Shown piece after piece: positions 8,901 through 15,313 of a stretch of DNA of 25,007 nucleotides. The DNA comes from Kiritimatiellia bacterium (GTDB lineage Bacteria; Verrucomicrobiota; Kiritimatiellia; RFP12; UBA1067): positions 1 through 25,007 of the forward strand of contig JAEDMC010000016.1 of NCBI GenBank assembly GCA_016303225.1. The letters run 5' to 3'. The position numbers and the translations under genes are program-made. The stretch's first letter is position 1. Every line of letters begins with the position of its first letter. Below the pieces are notes generated by a model that was not told the DNA's origin, ran no database searches, and saw only the letters and a list, made by a program, of their open reading frames with translations.

Positions 8901-10207
8901 CGTCCAATGACACGGTTTCCGCCAAGGTCGCCCTCGCCGGCAAGACCTACTCCTTCAAGACCGCGAAGGGCGAGAGCCCGTGGGACGAGATTCTCACGTC
9001 CGGCATTTGCCGCAAGAAGCTTGTCATGACGCAGAAGTTCGGCACGACAACCGTCACGAATGTTCTCCTGGTTTCGGTGCAGGACGGACCGACTCATGCC
9101 TGGAAGAGCGCCCGAGGCGAAGTCAAGCTGACGATGAACGTCCCGGATCCCAAGGGCAAGGGCTATCAGAAGGACGTCGGGTATGAAGGTGAGATTTTCC
9201 GGCAGAACGCGAAGATCAACGACTATCTTGACAAGGCCTATCTTTTTGCTGGCTATTACACCGTATCGCTCGTTCGGATGGAGGCAACACGGACAAGCGG
9301 TGCGGCCGCAGACGAGGCGGCCGGTCTTCCGTCCGGCAACGGCTATCTGACGATCACGGTCGACAACAAGGGTGGTGTGAAGGTCGCTGGACTCCTGGCT
9401 GACAACACGAAGGTCAGCGCATCGGCGACGGCGTGCGGCATTTTCGAAGACGGTTCTTCCGCTCTTGGATGGAAGATGCTCGTGCCCGTATACCTCGCGA
9501 AGTCGCCATACTGCTTTGGCGGACGACTCGAGCTGACAGCGCAAGCTGACAACAGCGGGCGTCTGGACGGTAAGATGTACAAGGTCGTCATTGACACGGG
9601 GAACAGCAGCATTCTTTGGAACAATGACAATGCGGCTCTCACCTATGACGGCTTTGAGGGCTGGCGCATGAGGATCTCGCCGGTCGGAGGATGGTACGAC
9701 AAGGTCGTCAACCTTCAGGCGTATTACAACGACTGGGCTCAGCAGTTCGACATTGACACGATCACGGTCGAGGGCTTTCCAAAGGAGGTTCTTGCGGACG
9801 GCTATTCGTTTGTCACGGAATCCGGTGCTCAGGTTGACGGCTTGGATGTCAACTTGGCCGGCAATGCGTTCACAATGGCTAAAAAATCGCTTGTGAAGTG
9901 TGCGGACAACAAGAGTCTGAATGACTTTGACGCGAGTGTCAATCCCTGTAATGTGCAGGTCAAGTTGGCGCGTGCGACGGGCATTGTGACCGGATCTTGC
10001 TCCGTTTGGTCCGAAAACGGCACGGCGCAGAAGGAAATCACGGGCTTCAAGCATAACGGTGTCATCACATTGGATCGTGATGATGGGGCAACTTCTGTTT
10101 TGGCTGAAGATGTGATCAGCGCCGGGTTTCTCAACAAGTCCATCAGAATTGACAAGCGGAACTGGTTGTTTTCCGTTCCTTTTCACATTGAAAGCAGAGA
10201 AAAATAG
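5984..10207 (+). CDS. Large secreted protein with PPC-like and Calx-beta domains
   Basis: About 1407 residues from ATG 5984 (5981 is an equally readable start). The signal peptide is residues 1-22, cut at SWA|G. The body contains several bacterial pre-peptidase C-terminal (PPC)-like beta domains, recognisable from repeated 'DWF.F..KKG..Y......D..L.LYD.NG' patterns at roughly 60-170, 206-310, 331-425, 471-569 and 704-789. A Calx-beta domain at ~794-905 has the signature VRYSTVEGTAKANEQF. The C-terminal third repeats the beta module of the preceding gene (GYYTV..., GNGYLTITV...) and ends in a further shared segment around RATGIVTGS. The protein is rich in Asp and Gly, and there is no CxxC thioredoxin motif. 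No membrane anchor or LPXTG-like signal is visible, so it is probably exported or outer-surface associated. It is the third gene of the operon, 29 nt after the upstream stop. No enzymatic domain is recognised. Confidence 0.75.
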   Translation: MSVRKMLCTSVLFIGVIATSWAGDGSSIEKAIVITPSTKKVSGEYQIGTAQVTLHQQGTNPLQVCYYKMQLKKGQPYTVWLDQASPAGADIFISETFKDSSWNYDFDMIEPCAEFEGVTIGTQTRWVVDGERWNPMDEDEWADDDWDDIHWNVPSSWWYYILVKGEPGSTATLNYSLGNRLPYGIPANPQVLTASEAPDPEPIELHDFITGPAYCLRATFQAGRRYYLATEGGDELGDLYFEQLPKGMTKDCSDWASPHNDSKVIMPSEDVDCVFIVKSSRVLDYDQVRASVRFRVAKVRKVKDHDPAPLAVNQPVECAPGHINAKGTGAYDSIIDEVLYSFKAKKNKRYVVETSGAATNLLMRLYDANGEIIVENRGNGSGSLDVRCAVSPAKDAEFYVGVCQDLADDDEDEPSYLPVKLVVSEVVAKDGDPDEFDADDDTYKGANLLTVLPGHRNDDPSQIDEVGHGWHRLNRTDWYDVFAIQGRKNMTYLLRSKAQDPKNDKGRKLTAEVFTMSGSNEKAVTTFDLTPENIESGHFTATEDATYYLRLGVTDGIGLDYPSFRVHAIGCQFDARTNEVAIAQLTVRAQGTDAATWSLVSDGKVEKTKYPNGASILLPADGTYAVRFYDVKGYSKPNDASFSFTGACDRVIVDTAYYSDTSDPKDDKLTGSTVYAGKTVKYAPTSWSLKTTATQQSRTLWSSDPADWFTFAAKDGYYYDFAFVARTGDADAVLSLYDANSNPVQDASGVAVVGVDEIVRLGLANGTYYLKVSHRDEMSKGDGSYVLAGSYANVGAIKFSKASVASKDTATSVKLTVNRTAKDGLVRVRYSTVEGTAKANEQFIPQEGILEWADKDSKAKTVEIKLIPKALSVKMPDMSFKVELKPEPGDYVPVITVPMCEVILKNSGKYADAAAAYAAANKTKKASVTKDETAPLRAGTYFGIAAADTDLTNGLPALASVTLTVSAKNADNPSNDTVSAKVALAGKTYSFKTAKGESPWDEILTSGICRKKLVMTQKFGTTTVTNVLLVSVQDGPTHAWKSARGEVKLTMNVPDPKGKGYQKDVGYEGEIFRQNAKINDYLDKAYLFAGYYTVSLVRMEATRTSGAAADEAAGLPSGNGYLTITVDNKGGVKVAGLLADNTKVSASATACGIFEDGSSALGWKMLVPVYLAKSPYCFGGRLELTAQADNSGRLDGKMYKVVIDTGNSSILWNNDNAALTYDGFEGWRMRISPVGGWYDKVVNLQAYYNDWAQQFDIDTITVEGFPKEVLADGYSFVTESGAQVDGLDVNLAGNAFTMAKKSLVKCADNKSLNDFDASVNPCNVQVKLARATGIVTGSCSVWSENGTAQKEITGFKHNGVITLDRDDGATSVLAEDVISAGFLNKSIRIDKRNWLFSVPFHIESREK

Positions 10208-10221
10208 CTATTATAAAAACT

Positions 10222-10252
10222 TTGTCATTGGTGTTGCTCTGCGGCATATATT
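10222..10252 (+). promoter_or_regulatory. Promoter for the membrane protein/thioredoxin-InlB operon
   Basis: TTGTCA (10222-10227) and TATATT (10247-10252) are 19 bp apart, and the -10 lies in GCGGCATATATT. The expected start (about 10258-10260) falls at the ATG at 10261, and no Shine-Dalgarno is present. The same arrangement occurs at 13654-13684. No convincing terminator separates it from the stop at 10207, so read-through from the upstream operon is possible. Confidence 0.5.
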
Positions 10253-10260
10253 AACTTAAT

Positions 10261-11175
10261 ATGAGTGGTGTCTCAAACAAAGGCGGATACATTTCTGTTG
10301 TCTTGGTTGCCGTTACGTTGGTGACTGGGTTGACGTGGTGTCTTCTGCCTTCGGATGCGGCTCGCAAGGCGGAGTCTACGAAGGCCCTTCGTTCGCGGAA
10401 GATCAAGTTGATTGAATCTCCTGCGAAAAAAGTCCAGTCTCGGCGTATTGACGAGTCGGTCGGCGTGGTGGACGCCTTTAAGGGTTTCGGTGGAGCGTCG
10501 TCGAAGGGAGAATTCGGCTGGAAAGACGGTGAGGATCCATTTGCTACAATGCCGTCGTTTGACTTTGATGACGAAGATATGTCGCTTTTGTCGGATGAGT
10601 TGCGTGGCATCCTGAAGCAGATGAGTTTTTCCTTCGCATCAACAAAGAATGATAAGAAGAGGGTGTTTGCGGCGGTTCAGAAGCTTCTGGCGATGATTTA
10701 TGCGAACGGCGGCAAGGATATTCCATCGTTTGTCAAGCAGGCAGCGATTGACTCGCTGAAGTGGCTTGGGGCTGACGGAGCACCGGAGTTGGTTGGCATG
10801 ATGGGCGATTCCGATCCGGAGATTGTTGCCGAGGCGCATGCGGGGCTGATGGATCAGCTGATGGACTTCGATGCCCGCGAAGCGGATCAGGTCGCACTCA
10901 TTAAGCAGATGCTGAAGCTTGATACACTGGATGCCGGTGATTACGACGCGATTATGTTCACCGTCAGCATGTTCAAGAACTCGAACAAGGTCGACGTCTC
11001 GCTCGCGGTCATGGATAGCGGCAAGCAGTTGGCAATGGATGTTCTCAAGGAAAATGCCGATTTCATCTTCGATGCAGCTGAAAGTGGTGCGGTTCAGACC
11101 CGTGAGGACATCATCCAGTACGGGAAGGACCATCCCGACTCCGAAAGCGACTTCGGTTTTGACAAAGAGGAGTGA
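10261..11175 (+). CDS. Single-span membrane protein with HEAT-like helical domain
   Basis: This 304-residue protein has one N-terminal hydrophobic segment (~10-29, after NKGGY) that looks like an uncleaved signal anchor, placing the rest outside the cytoplasm. A basic stretch (~35-65) and a low-complexity Asp/Phe/Gly linker (~70-110) lead into an all-helical region (~115-275). That region has amphipathic repeat units such as AAIDSLKWLGADGAPELV and DPEIVAEAHAGLMDQLM, which suggest HEAT/ARM-like repeats. It resembles the product of 15951-16616 in layout and in part of its helical sequence. It is the first gene of its operon; its stop overlaps a possible GTG start and lies 5 bases before the preferred ATG of the next gene. 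Likely a scaffold or regulatory anchor in the envelope; the actual function is unknown. Confidence 0.72.
   Translation: MSGVSNKGGYISVVLVAVTLVTGLTWCLLPSDAARKAESTKALRSRKIKLIESPAKKVQSRRIDESVGVVDAFKGFGGASSKGEFGWKDGEDPFATMPSFDFDDEDMSLLSDELRGILKQMSFSFASTKNDKKRVFAAVQKLLAMIYANGGKDIPSFVKQAAIDSLKWLGADGAPELVGMMGDSDPEIVAEAHAGLMDQLMDFDAREADQVALIKQMLKLDTLDAGDYDAIMFTVSMFKNSNKVDVSLAVMDSGKQLAMDVLKENADFIFDAAESGAVQTREDIIQYGKDHPDSESDFGFDKEE
11166..11172 (+). promoter_or_regulatory. Ribosome binding site fixing the start at 11181
   Basis: AGAGGAG lies 8 nt before ATG 11181. The alternative in-frame GTG at 11172 would overlap this site, so 11181 is the better start and gives a clean signal peptide. Confidence 0.6.
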
Positions 11176-11180
11176 CCGGC

Positions 11181-13628
11181 ATGAAGTGGAAGCCTCGAAT
11201 GGTATGTCTGCTGGTTTTGGCGGGGATGTGCTTTTCGAGGGTCATGGCAGGTTCTTTTCAGGGGCTTTCCTGGTCTGACTCCGCGACGGTTGTTGTCGGG
11301 CAGTGGACGAGTAAATTTAATACTGCGAAGAACTTGGCGGAATCCAAGAGGGTGCCTCTTGTTGTCGTTTGGGCCAGTTCTGGGTGTGGCTGGTGTAAAC
11401 AGTTGGCGTCCTCACTCGGTTCAACGTCTTCGATTGACTCATGGATGAAGGCGCGGGGGCTTTACTTCGTCTTTGCGCTTGATTCGGAGACGGCGGACAC
11501 GCAGGCGGCGATGAATTTTGCGCGGTACGGGTTTGAGTATCCATACTGTCGCGTTTATTTTCCCGCTAGATCCGTCAATCAGGGCTTCACAGGACGCACA
11601 GGGAAGATGCATGCAAGTGCCGGATCTGGAACTTCTGCTCAGCAGTTTATGAATACCGTCGATGCGATTCTCGGCATTGGTTCGTCATCTGGTGGCTCTT
11701 CGACCCCGGCTGTCTCAACATTTACAGTGACATTCAATGCAAATGGTGGCGTGGTTTCAGAGAAGACGCGTAAAGTGAATTCAGGAGCGAGGATCGGCGT
11801 TCTTCCTAATCCGACACGGAGCAATTACAGGTTTGACGGGTGGTTTACATCGTCAACTGGAGGCAATAGGATTTTGTCTTCGGAGAAGGTTGTGAAGTCG
11901 GTGACGTACTATGCGCATTGGACGAAGGTTTATGCGCTTACCGCGTCTTGTAGCCCCAAGGAGGGTGGCAGTGTTTCTGGCGCCGGTTCGTTCGCGCAGG
12001 GAGAGGCATTTGCGCTCAAGGCAACCGCCACAAGCGGGTATGTCTTTTCGGGATGGTATCTGGGCTTGACGCAGAAGTCCCAGGAAACGACATATAAGGG
12101 CTCGATGGGCGCGGCGAATCTTTCGCTGACGGCGAAGTTCATCAAGAAGACGGATGACTGGGTGACAATTGGCGCGTTCAAGACGGCGGCCGAATACGAG
12201 ACCAAGAAGGAGATTGTTTCCATTGCCCTGTCGGCGACGGGCGGGTCTCGTCCGACGCTTTCGGTCTCGAAACTGCCATCGGGCCTCAAGTTCACCGCGA
12301 AGGATATTCTGGTGAAGGGCTCCAAGACCGAGGTGGACATCCCAGCCAATACGATCTACGGCACACCGACGAAGAGCGGGATTTATTCGGCGCAAGTTAT
12401 CGCCAAGACGGCGGGTGGCGCCAAGGCATCCGCAATCCTGCCGTTGATCGTTCGCGCCGAGAACGAGCGTATCATCAAGGTTGACTGCGATGCGAAAATG
12501 GGCAAGGTCTCCGGCGGAGGCGTCTTTGCAGATGGCAAGATGGCGTCCGTTCGGGCGACGGCGGTGTCGAAGCATAGCTTTACGGGATGGAGGATTGATG
12601 GCGAGCTGGTCTCCCGTTCAACAAGCTACTCTTATCCTGTCAACGGGAAGGATGTCCAGATTGTCGCGGGATTCGTCTCGAAGGAGCAGGATCTCGCCTC
12701 GGTCTCGCTGGCGCTCAACGGGGCCGTTCAGGTTGCGACGCACGTTCCGACGAATATTGTCCGCTGCGGTGTCTCCAACAACTGGACGGTCGTTGCGAAG
12801 GCGCTTTCGGGGACGACCGTGACGGCGAGCGGACTGCCGTCCGGGCTGAAGCTCGTCAAGACGCTGGTGAACAAGGAGCTGAAAGAATATTCGTACGAGA
12901 TCGTCGGTGTGCCGACCAACGCCTCGAAGATCGATTCCAAGACAAAGGCAATCAAGCCGACCGTTGCCACAATCAAGGTTACGACCCTGGGCAGGAGCTC
13001 GGTCTCCTTCAAGGTTGCCTTCATCATCGAAGCGCTTCCGACCTGGGCCTACGGGACCTTCAATGGATTTGCCGCGGCCGATGAAAACGGCAAGGGCGTT
13101 GGCATCGCGACGATGACGGTGTCCGCGAGCGGAAAGATCAGCGGAAAGTTCGGGCTCTTCGGGACGAACTGGACCTATTCCGCGACTGGCTACACCGTCT
13201 TCGTCAATGCGAAGGATCCGGCGAAGATGAAATTCGGTTTCGAGGCAGTTGCCAAGTATTCGAAGTGGAGACGTCCGTTTGTCATCGAGGTCACCCCCGG
13301 CACCAGCAACTGCTCCAGTGCGGACGGCGAAGGTGAGGATTTCGCCTTCAAGATGTACCGGAAGGTCTGGAGTGACAAGCCTGCCCTGATTTCGCCAAAG
13401 TTGCCGAAAACATCCCTACAGGTCCTTGGGTATGACAATCTGGCACTGACGGTTTCCGCTTCCGGCAAGGCAACTTTCGCCGGAAAACTCAACGATGGAA
13501 CGTCCGCATCGTCCAGTTCGACCGTGTTTGTGGATGAAGATGGCCTCTATCAGACATACCTCGTTATCCCTGCGAAGAAGAAATATGTAGGATATATTGA
13601 TTTAATTGACGTTTCGTCAATGAAATAG
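11181..13628 (+). CDS. Secreted thioredoxin-fold protein with InlB-type repeats
   Basis: 815 residues from ATG 11181. Residues 1-23 form a signal peptide cut at VMA|G. Residues ~35-165 form a thioredoxin_7-like domain with CGWC at 69-72 and a cis-Pro candidate in EYPYCRVYF, clearly related to the first thioredoxin domain of the 1122-5954 product. Residues ~183-252 are a Listeria-Bacteroides (InlB B) repeat, with VTFNANGG at its start and FDGWF and YYAHW later. Divergent InlB-like repeats follow at ~253-323 and ~432-502 (FSGWY, FTGWR). Putative-Ig-like domains with LPSGLK and GTPTKSG / GVPTNAS occur at ~337-426 and ~507-618. Residues ~619-810 are the paired C-terminal beta module shared with the block A proteins. 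Probable role: an exported redox-active or redox-derived surface protein. It is cotranscribed with the upstream membrane protein. Confidence 0.8.
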   Translation: MKWKPRMVCLLVLAGMCFSRVMAGSFQGLSWSDSATVVVGQWTSKFNTAKNLAESKRVPLVVVWASSGCGWCKQLASSLGSTSSIDSWMKARGLYFVFALDSETADTQAAMNFARYGFEYPYCRVYFPARSVNQGFTGRTGKMHASAGSGTSAQQFMNTVDAILGIGSSSGGSSTPAVSTFTVTFNANGGVVSEKTRKVNSGARIGVLPNPTRSNYRFDGWFTSSTGGNRILSSEKVVKSVTYYAHWTKVYALTASCSPKEGGSVSGAGSFAQGEAFALKATATSGYVFSGWYLGLTQKSQETTYKGSMGAANLSLTAKFIKKTDDWVTIGAFKTAAEYETKKEIVSIALSATGGSRPTLSVSKLPSGLKFTAKDILVKGSKTEVDIPANTIYGTPTKSGIYSAQVIAKTAGGAKASAILPLIVRAENERIIKVDCDAKMGKVSGGGVFADGKMASVRATAVSKHSFTGWRIDGELVSRSTSYSYPVNGKDVQIVAGFVSKEQDLASVSLALNGAVQVATHVPTNIVRCGVSNNWTVVAKALSGTTVTASGLPSGLKLVKTLVNKELKEYSYEIVGVPTNASKIDSKTKAIKPTVATIKVTTLGRSSVSFKVAFIIEALPTWAYGTFNGFAAADENGKGVGIATMTVSASGKISGKFGLFGTNWTYSATGYTVFVNAKDPAKMKFGFEAVAKYSKWRRPFVIEVTPGTSNCSSADGEGEDFAFKMYRKVWSDKPALISPKLPKTSLQVLGYDNLALTVSASGKATFAGKLNDGTSASSSSTVFVDEDGLYQTYLVIPAKKKYVGYIDLIDVSSMK

Positions 13629-13629
13629 T

Positions 13630-13684
13630 CAATTAAAAATAATTTAAATTTTTTTGTCAGCACTGTGTCATCGCCGCATATACT
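13630..13684 (+). promoter_or_regulatory. Strong promoter with A/T-rich UP-like element
   Basis: An almost pure A/T tract (about 13631-13655) runs into TTGTCA (13654-13659), followed 19 bp later by TATACT (13679-13684) within GCCGCATATACT. This matches the promoter at 10222-10252 in -35, spacing and -10 context. An UP-like tract is typical of highly expressed RNA genes. The A/T tract could also end the preceding transcript. No coding start follows for nearly 300 bases. Confidence 0.5.
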
Positions 13685-13685
13685 C

Positions 13686-13866
13686 TTGTGGATTGAGGAA
13701 CGGATATCCCCTGAGCGATGAAATCGCGAACTGCGAAGCAGTCGATAGAGGGGAGAGAGGAAACAAACGGCCTTGGCGATCCGATCGGAAATCCACAAAT
13801 CATTTGAGTTCTTTCTGAAGAAACCTTGAGCGGACCCGGAGCTGAAAAGCCCTGGGTTTCGTTTGT
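13686..13866 (+). ncRNA. Candidate structured non-coding RNA
   Basis: This gene-free segment downstream of a good promoter shows nested complementarity. TTGTGGATT (13686-13694) pairs perfectly with AATCCACAA (13790-13798). CGGAT (13701-13705) pairs with ATCCG (13779-13783), and TCCCCT (13707-13712) pairs with AGGGGA (13749-13754). Inside lie two 5-bp hairpins, each with a GAA loop, at 13715-13727 and 13730-13742. A GAAA-loop hairpin at 13834-13857 could end the transcript, giving roughly 175 nt. The sequence UCCCCUGAGC resembles a segment of enterobacterial 6S RNA, and size and context would fit, but no convincing closing stem between the two transcript ends was found. The predicted start (about 13691) would also cut into the outer stem. 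It could instead be a leader for the kinase operon or a DNA-level element. Confidence 0.4.
13834..13866 (+). terminator. Terminator-like GNRA hairpin
   Basis: ACCCGGAGCT (13834-13843) pairs with AGCCCTGGGT (13848-13857) around a GAAA tetraloop. There are nine pairs including one G-U, plus one A-C mismatch. The moderately T-rich TTCGTTTGT follows. It would terminate the candidate small RNA ahead of the separate kinase-operon promoter. Confidence 0.45.
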
Positions 13867-13958
13867 ACGCGGGATTAATGCTGGAAGATTACTGACGGAT
13901 TAGGATGCGCGGAATGGGACTCGGCCAGGGCAGGGTTCCGTTTATCCGAGAATAATGA

Positions 13959-13964
13959 TATAAT
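13959..13964 (+). promoter_or_regulatory. -10 element of the kinase/ECF operon
   Basis: A perfect TATAAT ends 6 nt before the ATG at 13971, so transcription would start at or next to that A. The -35 region (about 13936-13941, TTCCGT) is poor, which suggests activator dependence or a weak promoter. CTCGG (13919-13923) and CCGAG (13946-13950) form an inverted repeat flanking the -35 region and could be an operator. Confidence 0.45.
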
Positions 13965-13970
13965 CCCGGC

Positions 13971-14105
13971 ATGGCTACGAAAAACCAGAAGGTCTCGATT
14001 GAGATGTTGCCGGAGGCGGGTAGGTCGGTGATGGTTGAGGTGCCGCTCCACCGTCCGAAGTTTGTGAAGGTTATCGGACATTTGAAATTGGAGTTGAGGG
14101 CATGA
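13971..14105 (+). CDS. 44-residue basic small protein coupled to the kinase
   Basis: The ORF runs from MATKNQKVSIEM to LKLELRA and its TGA overlaps the kinase ATG (ATGA at 14102-14105). It starts directly after a perfect -10 box with no Shine-Dalgarno, as expected for a leaderless first cistron. The product is small, basic and rich in Val, Lys and Leu, with no signal peptide or membrane span, and appears to form short beta strands. No family is recognised. It could be a real small regulator of the kinase, or only a leader ORF that delivers ribosomes to the kinase start. Confidence 0.5.
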   Translation: MATKNQKVSIEMLPEAGRSVMVEVPLHRPKFVKVIGHLKLELRA

Positions 14106-15313
14106 GCGAAGAGCGCAGGACAATCGGTCCGTATGAAATCATCCGTCTTCTGGGCAAGGGCGGAATGAGCGAGGTCTACGAGGTGGAGAACCCGCGGCTC
14201 GGCTCGCGGCATGCGCTCAAGCTTTTCACCTATGAGAAGGACGATCCGGAGGTCAAGGAGCGGTTTACGGTCGAGGGGAGGCTTCTCGCTCGGCTCAACC
14301 ATCCGCGGATTGTGAAGGTGACGGACTTCGGGACGGATGAGGCGAGCGCCAAGCCGTATTTCGTTATGGATCTTGTCTTGAACGAACGCGGCGAGATGCA
14401 GCTTCTCTCCGATGTCGAGCCGGGAACGGTGGACGAGGAGACGGTCGGGAAGTTGTATGACGACCTGCGCGAGGGGCTTGCCTACATCCACGCGAACGGC
14501 GTGATTCACCGCGACCTCAAGCTCCAGAACGTGCTGATCGGCCCTGATGGGCACGCGGTGCTCACCGACTTTGGGATCTCGAAGATCTTCGACGCGAAGG
14601 GCGACGGGGTCCAGATCGTCGATACGGTGAGGACACTCGTGAAGGTGCGCGAAGGGCGTTCGCTCGTGATGGGATCCCTCGGCTACATGGCGCCTGAACT
14701 CGAGATGGGCGTCGCAGCGAGTCCGCAAAGCGACTGGTATGCGCTCGGGGTCATCGTCTACCGTCTCCTGACCGGAACGTGGTGCGATTCCCGGACGGAC
14801 GTCCTCGGTACCCTTGAGACATACGATCCGGTCTGGAAGCGAATCATTCCGAAACTCCTTCACTCCAATCCGCAGGGGCGCGAATGCCTGTCGTACGCCG
14901 ACGAGAAGCGGGCAGATCGTGAGAAGGCCGAATTTGAGGCGGAGGAGCGGTGGCTAAAGGAGAAGGCGCGGGGTCACTTGGCGCGGCATGTGGCACGATA
15001 TATTTTAGTTGTCGCGATGGTTGTCGTCGTGGCGGTGCTTTTCATTGGGCGCGGGCGAGCTGCTGACCAAAGGATTTTTCGGACCAAATTGCAGGATGCA
15101 ACGCGCTTGGTTGATAAGGCACTTGAGCGGATTGTATTCATGGATGATGAATCAGTGCTTGACGACGGTTTCAATTTTGGAGATTTTGGAAATGCAAAGA
15201 TCAAGAAACCGCGGCTGAAGGTGGCAAATGCGGTCAAACGGGGTGAATTTGAGGAAGCGATCAAGGACCTGTTGCAGATGGCTTCGGACAAGCTTCACGG
15301 GTTATTGCGGTAA
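14102..15313 (+). CDS. Transmembrane Hanks-type Ser/Thr protein kinase
   Basis: This 403-residue kinase has a complete catalytic domain at ~11-260: Gly loop GKGGMSEV (18-25), Lys40 in ALKLF, helix-C Glu58, HRDLKLQN (136-143, catalytic Asp138), DFG (156-158) and APE (197-199). All key residues are present, so it should be active. A charged juxtamembrane helix (~265-298) precedes one membrane span (~301-316), leaving an ~85-residue extracytoplasmic tail without PASTA repeats. The tail DNA is visibly less GC-rich than the kinase part, which suggests a swapped sensor. It phosphorylates Ser/Thr in the cytoplasm in response to an unknown envelope signal. The start overlaps the upstream small ORF, and the stop overlaps the ECF sigma start (TAATG), so kinase and sigma factor are translationally coupled. 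Confidence 0.9.
   Translation: MSEERRTIGPYEIIRLLGKGGMSEVYEVENPRLGSRHALKLFTYEKDDPEVKERFTVEGRLLARLNHPRIVKVTDFGTDEASAKPYFVMDLVLNERGEMQLLSDVEPGTVDEETVGKLYDDLREGLAYIHANGVIHRDLKLQNVLIGPDGHAVLTDFGISKIFDAKGDGVQIVDTVRTLVKVREGRSLVMGSLGYMAPELEMGVAASPQSDWYALGVIVYRLLTGTWCDSRTDVLGTLETYDPVWKRIIPKLLHSNPQGRECLSYADEKRADREKAEFEAEERWLKEKARGHLARHVARYILVVAMVVVVAVLFIGRGRAADQRIFRTKLQDATRLVDKALERIVFMDDESVLDDGFNFGDFGNAKIKKPRLKVANAVKRGEFEEAIKDLLQMASDKLHGLLR

Noticed and set aside
8861..10186. 441-codon reverse-strand open frame
   Set aside because: Antisense shadow of the C-terminal modules of the PPC/Calx-beta protein, with no family resemblance.
13686..13866. Known riboswitch classes (TPP, SAM, cobalamin, glycine, c-di-GMP) or RNase P, tmRNA, SRP RNA
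   Set aside because: None of the conserved core sequences of these classes was found. Only a short 6S-like string was seen, which is not enough to assign it.
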